Of a stretch of DNA of 6,477 nucleotides, positions 1 through 4,996 are shown piece by piece; the stretch's first letter is position 1; the number at the start of each line of letters is the position of its first letter. A program made the translations under genes and the position numbers. Below the pieces are notes generated by a model. It did no database searches. It was not told the origin of the DNA and saw only the letters and a list, made by a program, of their open reading frames with translations. Source of the stretch: Clostridia bacterium (lineage in GTDB: Bacteria > Bacillota > Clostridia > TANB77 > CAG-508); assembly GCA_900768805.1 (NCBI GenBank), contig CAAGEF010000138.1:1-6477 (forward strand). Direction: 5' to 3'.

Positions 1-570
1 ATAAAAGATATTAAATTTGATAAAAAAATTGAAACTAATAGTTATGACGATATAGGACAAGTTGCTATTCCAAAATTAAGAGAATACTGTTATAAATATC
101 ATTTAACAATTTTGTTTGTTCATCATTTAAATAAAAAAGGTAAATCATTAGGATCAACTGCTTATGATGGTGCTGTTGACGGAATATTAAGATTAACTCA
201 AAGTAGTGTTGATAAAAAAAGGTATAGATTAGTAGTTGATAATAGAGATTATGAAGGATTAGATTTATCTTTAATTAAAGATGATAAATGTATTTTATCA
301 ATTTGTCATGAAGATGATGATGATGAAGAATTAGATATAAATTTAGTTTTATTGATTAAATATGCTATTTCAAAAATAGAATTTGAATTCACTTGTTCAA
401 GTATTATTAAAGATTTAAATTTAACAATCACACCAAAAAGATTTGGCAAACTTTTAAATTCAAATATTAAAAGATTAGAATGTGAAGGTCTTCATATTAC
501 AAGTAATAGAGTTAGTAATGCTCGTAAATATATTGCTAAATATGAAGAACCTATTATAGAAAATGAATAA
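1..570 (+). CDS. RepA-like RecA-fold ATPase/helicase, C-terminal 189 residues (5' end outside window)
   Basis: The frame is open from base 1, so the gene starts upstream of the window; the stop is TAA at 568-570. The visible part begins with a charged stretch ending in LREYCYKYHLTILFVHHLNKKGKS, where the hydrophobic strand followed by HHLNK matches the segment after Walker B in RecA/KaiC-type ATPases of the RepA (AAA_25-like) class. It continues with GSTAYDGAVDGILRL, the typical 'GS..l.g..D.i..L' strand and turn of the same family. Walker A and Walker B lie upstream. The last 80 or so residues, after an acidic run (HEDDDDEELD, about residues 103-112), look like a small helical winged-helix tail. 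Proteins of this kind unwind or load at the origin of plasmids and integrative elements. Its position upstream of a relaxase and a serine recombinase fits a replication protein of the same element. Family is fairly sure; the exact role (replicative helicase versus accessory ATPase) is inferred. Confidence 0.75.
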   Translation: MKDIKFDKKIETNSYDDIGQVAIPKLREYCYKYHLTILFVHHLNKKGKSLGSTAYDGAVDGILRLTQSSVDKKRYRLVVDNRDYEGLDLSLIKDDKCILSICHEDDDDEELDINLVLLIKYAISKIEFEFTCSSIIKDLNLTITPKRFGKLLNSNIKRLECEGLHITSNRVSNARKYIAKYEEPIIENE

Positions 571-592
571 TTTTCTATTAAAGTTTTTGATG

Positions 593-609
593 ACTTTTTT
601 CTAAAAAGT
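593..609 (+). terminator. Weak hairpin just after the Rep ATPase gene, possible terminator
   Basis: ACTTTTT (593-599) pairs with AAAAAGT (603-609) over a TCT loop, 23 bp after the ATPase stop codon. The stem is A/T-rich and is not followed by a T-run on the plus strand, so it would be a poor intrinsic terminator. It may simply be AT-rich palindromic sequence. Confidence 0.25.
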
Positions 610-672
610 TAGTAAAAAATGAACGAGGCACGTTTTGTGAGTTTACTCATGAAAGTGGCGATAGTGAATATT

Positions 673-701
673 TTTACAATTATTAAAATAGAAACTAATC
701 T
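673..701 (+). promoter_or_regulatory. Candidate sigma-A promoter for the mob transcript
   Basis: TTTACA (673-678) and TAATCT (696-701) are separated by 17 bases and match the -35 and -10 consensus at 5 of 6 and about 4 of 6 positions. The perfect 14-bp inverted repeat 679-712 lies between and across the two boxes, so a protein bound there would block the promoter. This would make a leader of about 200 nt containing the downstream hairpins. AT-rich DNA yields chance promoter matches, so this is tentative. Confidence 0.35.
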
Positions 702-712
702 ATTTTAATAAT
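679..712. repeat. Perfect 14-bp inverted repeat, 6-base loop
   Basis: ATTATTAAAATAGA (679-692) is exactly complementary in reverse to 699-712, around the loop AACTAA (693-698). It covers the spacer and -10 box of the candidate mob promoter. It could be an operator, an oriT arm, or a hairpin extruded as single-stranded DNA. A perfect 14-bp arm is long even for AT-rich sequence. Confidence 0.8.
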
Positions 713-714
713 AA

Positions 715-753
715 ATTAAATAATAAGTATCTAGTAGATAGTTATTATTTAAT
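715..753. repeat. Long interrupted hairpin: 12 bp + 5 bp stem, 3-base loop
   Basis: ATTAAATAATAA (715-726) pairs perfectly with 742-753. After a single G/G mismatch (727/741), TATCT (728-732) pairs with AGATA (736-740), leaving the loop AGT (733-735). It begins only two bases after the preceding 14-bp hairpin, so the two form adjacent cruciform-capable units. It lies in the expected oriT region of the relaxase. Confidence 0.8.
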
Positions 754-808
754 CTTGTTTGTAGCATTACACCTTTACTCTTGTTTAGGTGTATTTGCGT
801 AAAACAAG
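754..808. repeat. Nested inverted repeats CTTGTTT/AAACAAG enclosing TACACCT/AGGTGTA
   Basis: The outer arms CTTGTTT (754-760) and AAACAAG (802-808) enclose the inner arms TACACCT (768-774) and AGGTGTA (787-793), the inner loop being 12 bases. This gives one elongated two-helix structure with unpaired side segments of seven and eight bases. It could be an RNA leader structure or part of oriT. Confidence 0.6.
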
Positions 809-816
809 CATGGGTT

Positions 817-833
817 TTTAGGGTATCCCTAAA
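817..833. repeat. 7-bp hairpin TTTAGGG-TAT-CCCTAAA
   Basis: TTTAGGG (817-823) pairs with CCCTAAA (827-833) across a TAT tri-loop. The next hairpin (834-858) starts at the adjacent base and carries the same TAT loop between G and C runs, which suggests a designed tandem pair rather than chance. Confidence 0.7.
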
Positions 834-858
834 CTCACGTGGGCTATGCCCTAGTGAG
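834..858. repeat. Hairpin CTCAC..GGGC-TAT-GCCC..GTGAG
   Basis: CTCAC (834-838) pairs with GTGAG (854-858), and GGGC (841-844) pairs with GCCC (848-851) across a TAT loop, with a 2x2 internal mismatch (839-840 against 852-853). It is the most GC-rich structure in the region. Its 3' arm contains CTAGTGAG, similar to the TAGTG nick sequence of MobV oriTs. Confidence 0.7.
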
Positions 859-861
859 ATA

Positions 862-876
862 GGTCAATAAATGACC
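862..876. repeat. 5-bp hairpin GGTCA-ATAAA-TGACC
   Basis: GGTCA (862-866) pairs with TGACC (872-876). It is the last of the hairpin series and ends 22 bases before the mob ribosome binding site, so it does not hide that site. Confidence 0.5.
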
Positions 877-911
877 AATTCATCTAAATAAGTATATCAA
901 GGAGGTAATAA

Positions 912-2363
912 ATGTATGATGGAAAGCAAGTAATTAGATTTGAAAATAAATTTAAAGCCAAAGATTTAGGTGGACTTGGTATAGAATTAGTTAAAAGAAA
1001 AGGTACAGGAAACTATGACAAAGATAGAACAAAATTTAATACGTCTTATGTACCACTTTCTAAAACTACTCTGCAAGAACAAGTTTATTCTAAATTAAAA
1101 GAAAATGAAATATATTATAATGATAGCAAGAATGTTAACTTATTAAATGGTGCTATCGTAACAAGTGGTAAAGAGTTCTTTACCAGTTTAGGAATGAATT
1201 TTATAGATAGTGGTAGAAAAGTTCAAAAAGGGAAAAACAAAGGAAAACCTATTCTAGTTCCTGATATTAAATCAAAAAATGATATACCAGAAAAAGTTAA
1301 ACAATTTTTTGATGATAGTTATATATTTTTAGAAAATCTTGTTGGTAAGGAAAATATAGTTTATGCAGAAGTTCATTATGATGAAGATACACCACATATG
1401 CACTTCTATTTTCTTCCAGTAGTTGATAAGGTAAAAAGAAAAGTATTTGAAACCGATGAAAATGGTAAAATTTTATATCGAGAAGGTATTGATAAAAATG
1501 GTAATACAAAAATGGTTCCTATACAAAAGAAAGACGAAAAAGGAAAAAATGTGTATAACATTGAAACTGGTAAATTTTTAAATTGTGATCACTTTTGGAA
1601 ACAATTAGGTGGGAAAGCATCTTTTGCTAAAATTCAAGATGACTTTAATGATTATATAACAAAGAAAGGTTTTAATCTTGATCGTGGTAATATAGGTGGT
1701 AATGCCCATCATATAACTAAAAATGAAAAAATCGTCATGGATTTACAAGAACAAATAGATGATATGAAAAAGGAATTACAAAAAAATCAAAAATTAAACA
1801 ATATAGAATTAGATACTAATAAAGAATTTAAAGATATAGAAACTAATGATATTTTAAATCCAGTTAAAAGAAAAATAGTGGGTTATAAGGATGAAGATAT
1901 AAATAAATTAATTGAATATTCTAAATCGACTGGTAAAGAAAATTCTAAAAATAAAAATATAATCCGTAAAAAAGATAGTTTGATTAATGATTTAAATTTA
2001 GAAATAAACTTATTACAAAGTGAAAATGCTAAATTAAAAGATGGTCGTGGTATTAAAGAAAGAGATACTATTATAGAAGAACAAAAAGTTAAAATAAATA
2101 GTTTAAGTAATTTGATAAAACAAAAAGATAAAATCATTGAAAGTCTAGAAGATAAGATTGATAAACTACAAGAGTCTTTTGAAAAATTTAAAAATAAAAT
2201 GTATAACTTATGTGATAAATTTTGTAAAGCTATTTCTCATCTAGTTGGTAAACATGATATTGAAGAAGATGAAATTGATTATGATATGTTTGAATATCAC
2301 GCAGACAATATTATCCATAAATACGAAAAAAAAGAAATTGATAAAGATGATTTTTGCTTATAA
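912..2363 (+). CDS. mobV: MobV/Pre-family relaxase (plasmid mobilization/recombination protein)
   Basis: This is a 483-residue DNA relaxase that would nick one strand at oriT and lead it into a recipient. Start ATG 912 is preceded by a perfect AAGGAGG (899-905) at six bases. The N-terminal domain reads KAKDLGGLGIELVKRK (about 15-30) followed by a DRTKFN segment (38-43) and GAIVTSGKEFF, in the same order as MobM of pMV158. The metal-binding motif III is intact: HYDEDTPHMH, with His155, Glu158, His162 and His164. The tract GFNLDRGN (about 254-261) matches the conserved 'GfeLeRG' that ends the catalytic domain. Two insertions rich in Lys/Gly (about 98-110, 178-215) make the domain longer than MobM's. 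From about 270 the protein is mostly charged coiled coil (notably 340-440), as usual for multimerizing MobV tails. At the position of MobM's nucleophile His22 this protein appears to have Glu25. The gene follows the hairpin array that may be its oriT. Confidence 0.9.
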   Translation: MYDGKQVIRFENKFKAKDLGGLGIELVKRKGTGNYDKDRTKFNTSYVPLSKTTLQEQVYSKLKENEIYYNDSKNVNLLNGAIVTSGKEFFTSLGMNFIDSGRKVQKGKNKGKPILVPDIKSKNDIPEKVKQFFDDSYIFLENLVGKENIVYAEVHYDEDTPHMHFYFLPVVDKVKRKVFETDENGKILYREGIDKNGNTKMVPIQKKDEKGKNVYNIETGKFLNCDHFWKQLGGKASFAKIQDDFNDYITKKGFNLDRGNIGGNAHHITKNEKIVMDLQEQIDDMKKELQKNQKLNNIELDTNKEFKDIETNDILNPVKRKIVGYKDEDINKLIEYSKSTGKENSKNKNIIRKKDSLINDLNLEINLLQSENAKLKDGRGIKERDTIIEEQKVKINSLSNLIKQKDKIIESLEDKIDKLQESFEKFKNKMYNLCDKFCKAISHLVGKHDIEEDEIDYDMFEYHADNIIHKYEKKEIDKDDFCL

Positions 2364-2526
2364 AATACCATATTCTTATATTCTCTATAATAAACATTGT
2401 AATCTAGTTGTTAAAACAAATAATAATATAAATCATAAAATGTATAAAAATATATCTTTTTTAATAAATGTACCAAATAAAATAATGAATAAAGTTAAAA
2501 TGAAATATGATTGGAGGATTGGTAAT

Positions 2527-2592
2527 ATGAGAAAAAACTATATAAATAACACATACTATGATTACAAATGTTTTATTATATTCTTAACATGA
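2527..2592 (+). CDS. Possible 21-residue peptide, translationally coupled to the next ORF
   Basis: ATG 2527 has a good GGAGG (2513-2517) at nine bases. The reading frame encodes MRKNYINNTYYDY followed by a Cys and a short hydrophobic end, and stops at TGA 2590-2592. That stop overlaps the ATG of the next small ORF as ATGA (2589-2592). It has no recognisable domain. It could be a leader peptide controlling the downstream ORF, or a remnant. The 163 bp between the mob stop and this ORF hold no gene; only a short TTGTT-AA-AACAA palindrome (2408-2419) is visible there. Confidence 0.3.
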   Translation: MRKNYINNTYYDYKCFIIFLT

Positions 2593-2732
2593 ATCTGATA
2601 GGAGGAATTATTATAAACATTCAGTACAATGTTATTGATATTATAAGTAAAACTATAACTGAAGTAGATTTAAAAGAACAAATAAATAAAAAATTATTCA
2701 AAATAATTGAAATGTTAGAACTTAAAGGATAG
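2589..2732 (+). CDS. Small hypothetical protein (47 residues or fewer) upstream of the recombinase; start uncertain
   Basis: The frame runs from ATG 2589 to TAG 2730-2732. The C-terminal part (SKTITEVDLKEQINKKLF and on to EMLELKG) looks like one or two amphipathic helices and does not look like random AT-rich translation. The start is odd. ATG 2589 has no ribosome binding site of its own but overlaps the preceding stop as ATGA. A perfect GGAGG (2601-2605) lies inside the frame and is followed at four to seven bases by ATT (2610) and ATA (2613), not ATG. Either translation is coupled at 2589, or a rare ATT/ATA start is used giving about 40 residues, or the true start codon has been lost by mutation. 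Its place directly before a serine recombinase suggests an accessory or control role, which is inference only; I do not recognise the family. Confidence 0.45.
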   Translation: MNLIGGIIINIQYNVIDIISKTITEVDLKEQINKKLFKIIEMLELKG

Positions 2733-2747
2733 TAAATGAAATTTATT

Positions 2748-2756
2748 TGTTATAAT
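2748..2756 (+). promoter_or_regulatory. Extended -10 promoter of the serine recombinase
   Basis: TG-T-TATAAT (2748-2756) is a perfect extended -10 element, 61 bases before the recombinase start, with transcription expected to begin near 2763. There is no good -35 box at the right distance, which extended -10 promoters can do without. It lets the integrase be expressed separately from the mob transcript. Confidence 0.6.
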
Positions 2757-2767
2757 GTAATTGGTTA

Positions 2768-2780
2768 TAAGTTTAACTTA
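2768..2780. promoter_or_regulatory. Operator-like palindrome TAAGTT-T-AACTTA
   Basis: TAAGTT (2768-2773) and AACTTA (2775-2780) form a 6+1+6 inverted repeat just downstream of the expected transcription start and 25 bases before the ribosome binding site. Bound protein here would block recombinase transcription. Its 11-base core AAGTTTAACTT recurs in reverse orientation at 4549-4559, downstream of the recombinase gene. Confidence 0.4.
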
Positions 2781-2817
2781 AATCCTAATTATTGCCTAAG
2801 TATTGGAGGTAATAGTT

Positions 2818-4428
2818 ATGAATGAAATGGAGAGTGTTAAGAAAAAGGTATATAGAGTTGGTATTTATTTAAGATTATCTGATGAAGATAGAGATAAGCA
2901 AAATAAATTGGATGATAGTGAATCAATTAAAAACCAAAGACATTTACTAATGATGGAAATTGATAAACATGATGATTTTATATTAGTTGATGAATATTCA
3001 GATGAAGATTTATCTGGTGCAGGAACTTATAGACCTGAATTTGAAAGATTGATAAAAGATTGTGAAGATGGGAAAATAGATATCGTCATATGTAAGAGTC
3101 AATCAAGATTTTCTAGGGATATGGAAGTAATTGAAAAATATATTCATAATAAATTTATTGAGTGGGGAGTTAGATTTATAGGGCTTGCTGACAATGCTGA
3201 TACAAATGTCGCAGGTAATAAAAAATCTCGCCAAATAAATGGACTTGTTAATGAATGGTTTTTAGAAGATACTTCTAATAATATTCGTAGTGCTTTTAAT
3301 GCTAAAATGCGTAAGGGAGAATTTATTTCCCCTTTCGCAGCATTTGGGTATGAAGTTGATAAAGATGATAATAATAAATTAGTTGTTGATCCAGTTGCTT
3401 CAGAAGTAGTTAAAGAAATATTTGAACTATATTTAAAAGGTTTAGGATTTACAGGTATTGCAAAATATTTAAATAATAAAAATATACCCTGTCCTTCTCT
3501 TTATAAGTATCAAAAAGGAATTAAACTTAATGTAATAAGTAATCGTCCTAGAGAACAAATAAAATGGACTACAAACGCTATAAAAACAATTCTTTCAAAT
3601 GAATTATATATAGGTAATTTAGTTCAAGGAAAAAGAACCACTGTTAGTTATAAAAATCATAAAATTAAAAATAAAGATAAAAATGAATGGATTCGTATAG
3701 AAAATACACATGAAGCTATTATTGATAAAGAAACTTTTAACAAAACACAAATTGCGATGCAAGAAAGAACTAAACCATCTACTAAAACAGGAACAATTCA
3801 CAATTTTTCTGGTAAAGTGTTTTGTCTAGAATGTAATCATTATATGAGAAAGAAAAATTCTAGTAAACATGAATATCTAGTATGTTCTAACAATCGTGAT
3901 GGATATGATGATTGTATAAATAAAGATTCTATTAGATATGATTTATTAGAAAATATTATTCTAGAAGCAATTAATAGTAAAATTAAAAAATACTATGATG
4001 AAGTTAAATTAGATAATCTTGTACAAACTAAAAAGAATAATCGTTTTGAAAGTAAAATTAATGCTTTAGAAAAAAGAAAAAACGATGTAAATAAAAAAAT
4101 AGCACAAACTAGAAAATATTTACAAAGTCTTTATGAAGATAAAGTTAATGGTGTTATTACAAATGAACAATTTAAAGATTTAATTGGTGATTATAATAAA
4201 AATGAAGATATATATACTAATCAAATAAAAGAAATTGATGAAGAAATTAATTATTATAAAGCCAAACAAGATAGTTCGTTAAATTATAAAGAAATTTTTA
4301 GTAAGTACGAAACTCTTGAAGGTCTAAACAGGGTTATTATTGATGAATTTTTTGATAAAATCTTTATTGGAAAATTAGATAAAGAAAATAATAAAAGAGA
4401 TATTCAAATAAAATGGAACTTTGAGTGA
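2818..4428 (+). CDS. Large serine recombinase (site-specific integrase/excisionase)
   Basis: This 536-residue protein would integrate and excise the element by double-strand cleavage with a serine nucleophile. ATG 2818 is chosen because GGAGGT (2805-2810) lies seven bases upstream; an in-frame TTG at 2803 overlaps that site and is unlikely. The resolvase domain starts with VYRVGIYLRLSDEDR, with catalytic Ser21 next to Arg19. It continues with DEDLSGAGTYRPEF (near 65-78) and KSQSRFSRD (near 96-104), the second conserved Arg/Ser stretch. The recombinase domain (about 170-310) includes GFTGIAKYLN and ILSNELYIGNLVQGK. A zinc ribbon follows with Cys336, Cys339, Cys356 and Cys366, then a long Lys/Glu-rich coiled coil (about 395-475) of the kind that controls integration versus excision. 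All landmarks are present and the length is normal, so it is probably active. It is the last gene of the element and reads toward its right end. Confidence 0.93.
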   Translation: MNEMESVKKKVYRVGIYLRLSDEDRDKQNKLDDSESIKNQRHLLMMEIDKHDDFILVDEYSDEDLSGAGTYRPEFERLIKDCEDGKIDIVICKSQSRFSRDMEVIEKYIHNKFIEWGVRFIGLADNADTNVAGNKKSRQINGLVNEWFLEDTSNNIRSAFNAKMRKGEFISPFAAFGYEVDKDDNNKLVVDPVASEVVKEIFELYLKGLGFTGIAKYLNNKNIPCPSLYKYQKGIKLNVISNRPREQIKWTTNAIKTILSNELYIGNLVQGKRTTVSYKNHKIKNKDKNEWIRIENTHEAIIDKETFNKTQIAMQERTKPSTKTGTIHNFSGKVFCLECNHYMRKKNSSKHEYLVCSNNRDGYDDCINKDSIRYDLLENIILEAINSKIKKYYDEVKLDNLVQTKKNNRFESKINALEKRKNDVNKKIAQTRKYLQSLYEDKVNGVITNEQFKDLIGDYNKNEDIYTNQIKEIDEEINYYKAKQDSSLNYKEIFSKYETLEGLNRVIIDEFFDKIFIGKLDKENNKRDIQIKWNFE

Positions 4429-4455
4429 GAGTTTGATTATTCTTACTCTCTACTC
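4423..4455 (+). terminator. Stem-loop at the recombinase stop codon
   Basis: GAGTGAGAGT (4423-4432) pairs with ACTCTC-T-ACTC (4445-4455) with one bulged T, giving a 10-bp stem and a 12-base loop that starts inside the last codons. No T-run follows (ATTACTTATATAA), so it is at best a weak terminator or an RNA-stabilising 3' end. Confidence 0.35.
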
Positions 4456-4547
4456 ATTACTTATATAAACTCTAAATATACATAATTTTAATAAAAATTA
4501 GGCTTGAATCACTATGACACATTGGACAAGTCTTATAAATACTAGGA

Positions 4548-4560
4548 AAAGTTAAACTTT
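4548..4560. repeat. Palindrome AAAGTT-A-AACTTT sharing an 11-base core with 2768-2780
   Basis: This is a 6+1+6 inverted repeat. Read on the minus strand it is AAAGTTTAACTTT, containing the same AAGTTTAACTT core as the operator-like site in front of the recombinase gene, and a TCCTA sequence follows a few bases on in both copies. It could be a second binding site of the same regulator or of the recombinase. Confidence 0.45.
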
Positions 4561-4608
4561 AGTAAAAAATATATTAAAAATAATAGTTTGAATTAGAACA
4601 CGAGTTAA

Positions 4609-4625
4609 CCTTTATAAAATAAAGG
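4609..4625. repeat. 7-bp inverted repeat CCTTTAT-AAA-ATAAAGG near the right end
   Basis: CCTTTAT (4609-4615) pairs with ATAAAGG (4619-4625). It lies about 30 bases inside the point where transporter homology starts, where a recombinase half-site would be expected. It is not followed by a T-run, so it is not an obvious terminator. Confidence 0.5.
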
Positions 4626-4654
4626 AATTAGATAGTAAGTGTCTATACTGCATT

Positions 4655-4996
4655 CAAAGAGTTGCATTAATTAGAACCTTAGCTATTAATCCAGACATTC
4701 TTTTACTTGATGAGCCTTTTTCAGCTTTGGATTATCAAACACGCTTAGCATTATCAGATGATGTTTACAAAATTATTAAAAATGAAGGAAAAACAGCGAT
4801 ATTAGTAACTCACGATTTGGCAGAAGCTATTTCTCTTTCCGATAGAATTGTAGTCTTAACCAAAAGACCAGCTACTGTTAAGAAAATCTATAATATTGAA
4901 CTAACTGATAAATCTACTCCTATTAATAATCGAAAATGCAAAGAGTTTAGTACATATTATGATGATATATGGAGGGATCTTGATGTCCACTTATAG
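4655..4996 (+). pseudogene. ABC transporter ATP-binding protein, 3' third only (SsuB/TauB-like)
   Basis: The fragment starts at QRVALIRTLAINPD, whose first Gln is the last residue of the LSGGxxQ signature. It keeps Walker B and the D-loop (ILLLDEPFSALD) and the H-loop (ILVTHDLAEA), then a normal C-terminus ending at TAG 4994-4996. Walker A, the Q-loop and the signature Ser-Gly-Gly, about 140-150 residues, are missing, so it cannot bind or hydrolyse ATP normally. The frame is open upstream to 4592, but that sequence (ending CLYCI) is unrelated. The gene overlaps the permease start by 14 bases, as in an intact operon. The best explanation is insertion of the left-hand element into this gene; the missing 5' part should lie beyond the element's other end. 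The sulfonate/nitrate/taurine class is judged from sequence and from the permease; the substrate is unknown. Confidence 0.85.

Larger units (their letters stand above)
571..911. other. Gene-free, hairpin-rich region upstream of the relaxase: candidate oriT and mob leader
   Basis: There is no convincing gene in these 341 bp, but they hold at least seven inverted repeats (593-609, 679-712, 715-753, 754-808, 817-833, 834-858, 862-876) and two blocks of higher GC (621-666, 21 of 46 bases G/C, and roughly 761-876) in an otherwise very AT-rich background. MobV relaxases such as MobM of pMV158 nick an oriT just upstream of their own gene, within inverted repeats, so this is the natural place for the element's oriT. 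Two ATAGTG/CTAGTG sequences (661-666, 851-856) resemble the nick region TAGTG of that family. A transcription-attenuating leader for the mob gene is an alternative or additional role. Function is inferred from position and structure. Confidence 0.5.
1..4654 (+). mobile_element. Right part of an integrative mobilizable element (Rep ATPase, MobV relaxase, serine recombinase)
   Basis: Three genes on the same strand give replication (RepA-like ATPase), mobilization (MobV relaxase) and integration/excision (large serine recombinase) functions, which is the gene set of integrative mobilizable elements such as the Tn4451 group. No type IV secretion genes are in view, so transfer would depend on a helper element; they could also lie left of the window. 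The left end is outside the window. The right end is placed near 4654 because ABC-transporter homology begins abruptly at 4655. The exact crossover cannot be fixed without an empty-site sequence. Confidence 0.7.
4429..4654. other. Non-coding right end of the element, including presumed attachment site
   Basis: Between the recombinase stop and the first ABC-ATPase codon there is no gene. The stretch holds two palindromes (4548-4560 and 4609-4625), and the frame of the ATPase is open back to 4592 without encoding anything like an ABC protein before 4655. Large serine recombinases usually have their attachment site beside their own gene, so the attR half-site should lie in the last 50 or so bases here. 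A reverse-strand frame with TCPMCHSD (4511-4531) is too short to call. Confidence 0.5.

Noticed and set aside
571..911. Hairpin series considered as a CRISPR array
   Set aside because: The inverted repeats all differ in sequence and spacing; there is no repeated direct unit with unique spacers and no cas gene.
571..911. Known riboswitch or T-box upstream of the relaxase
   Set aside because: No T-box sequence, no recognisable riboswitch core, and the downstream gene is not metabolic.
1297..1509. Minus-strand open frame of 70 codons inside the relaxase gene
   Set aside because: It is antisense to the catalytic motif region of MobV, has no domain, and its Tyr/His/Leu-rich content is what the reverse of this gene gives.
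1883..2137. Minus-strand hydrophobic frame of 84 codons
   Set aside because: It is the antisense of the Lys/Glu-rich coiled coil of the relaxase; such antisense always looks like Phe/Leu/Ser-rich membrane protein.
2245..2526. Plus-strand frame overlapping the 3' end of the relaxase and running on to 2592
   Set aside because: The upstream part is an out-of-frame reading of the relaxase C-terminus without a ribosome binding site; only the last 21 codons (from 2527) have one.
3619..3801. Minus-strand frame of 60 codons inside the left recombinase
   Set aside because: It is antisense to a well-conserved part of the recombinase domain, rich in Phe and Ile, and has no supporting signals.
4429..4654. 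tRNA or tmRNA as the integration target
   Set aside because: There is no cloverleaf or CCA-like end near either junction; both junctions lie in protein-coding genes.
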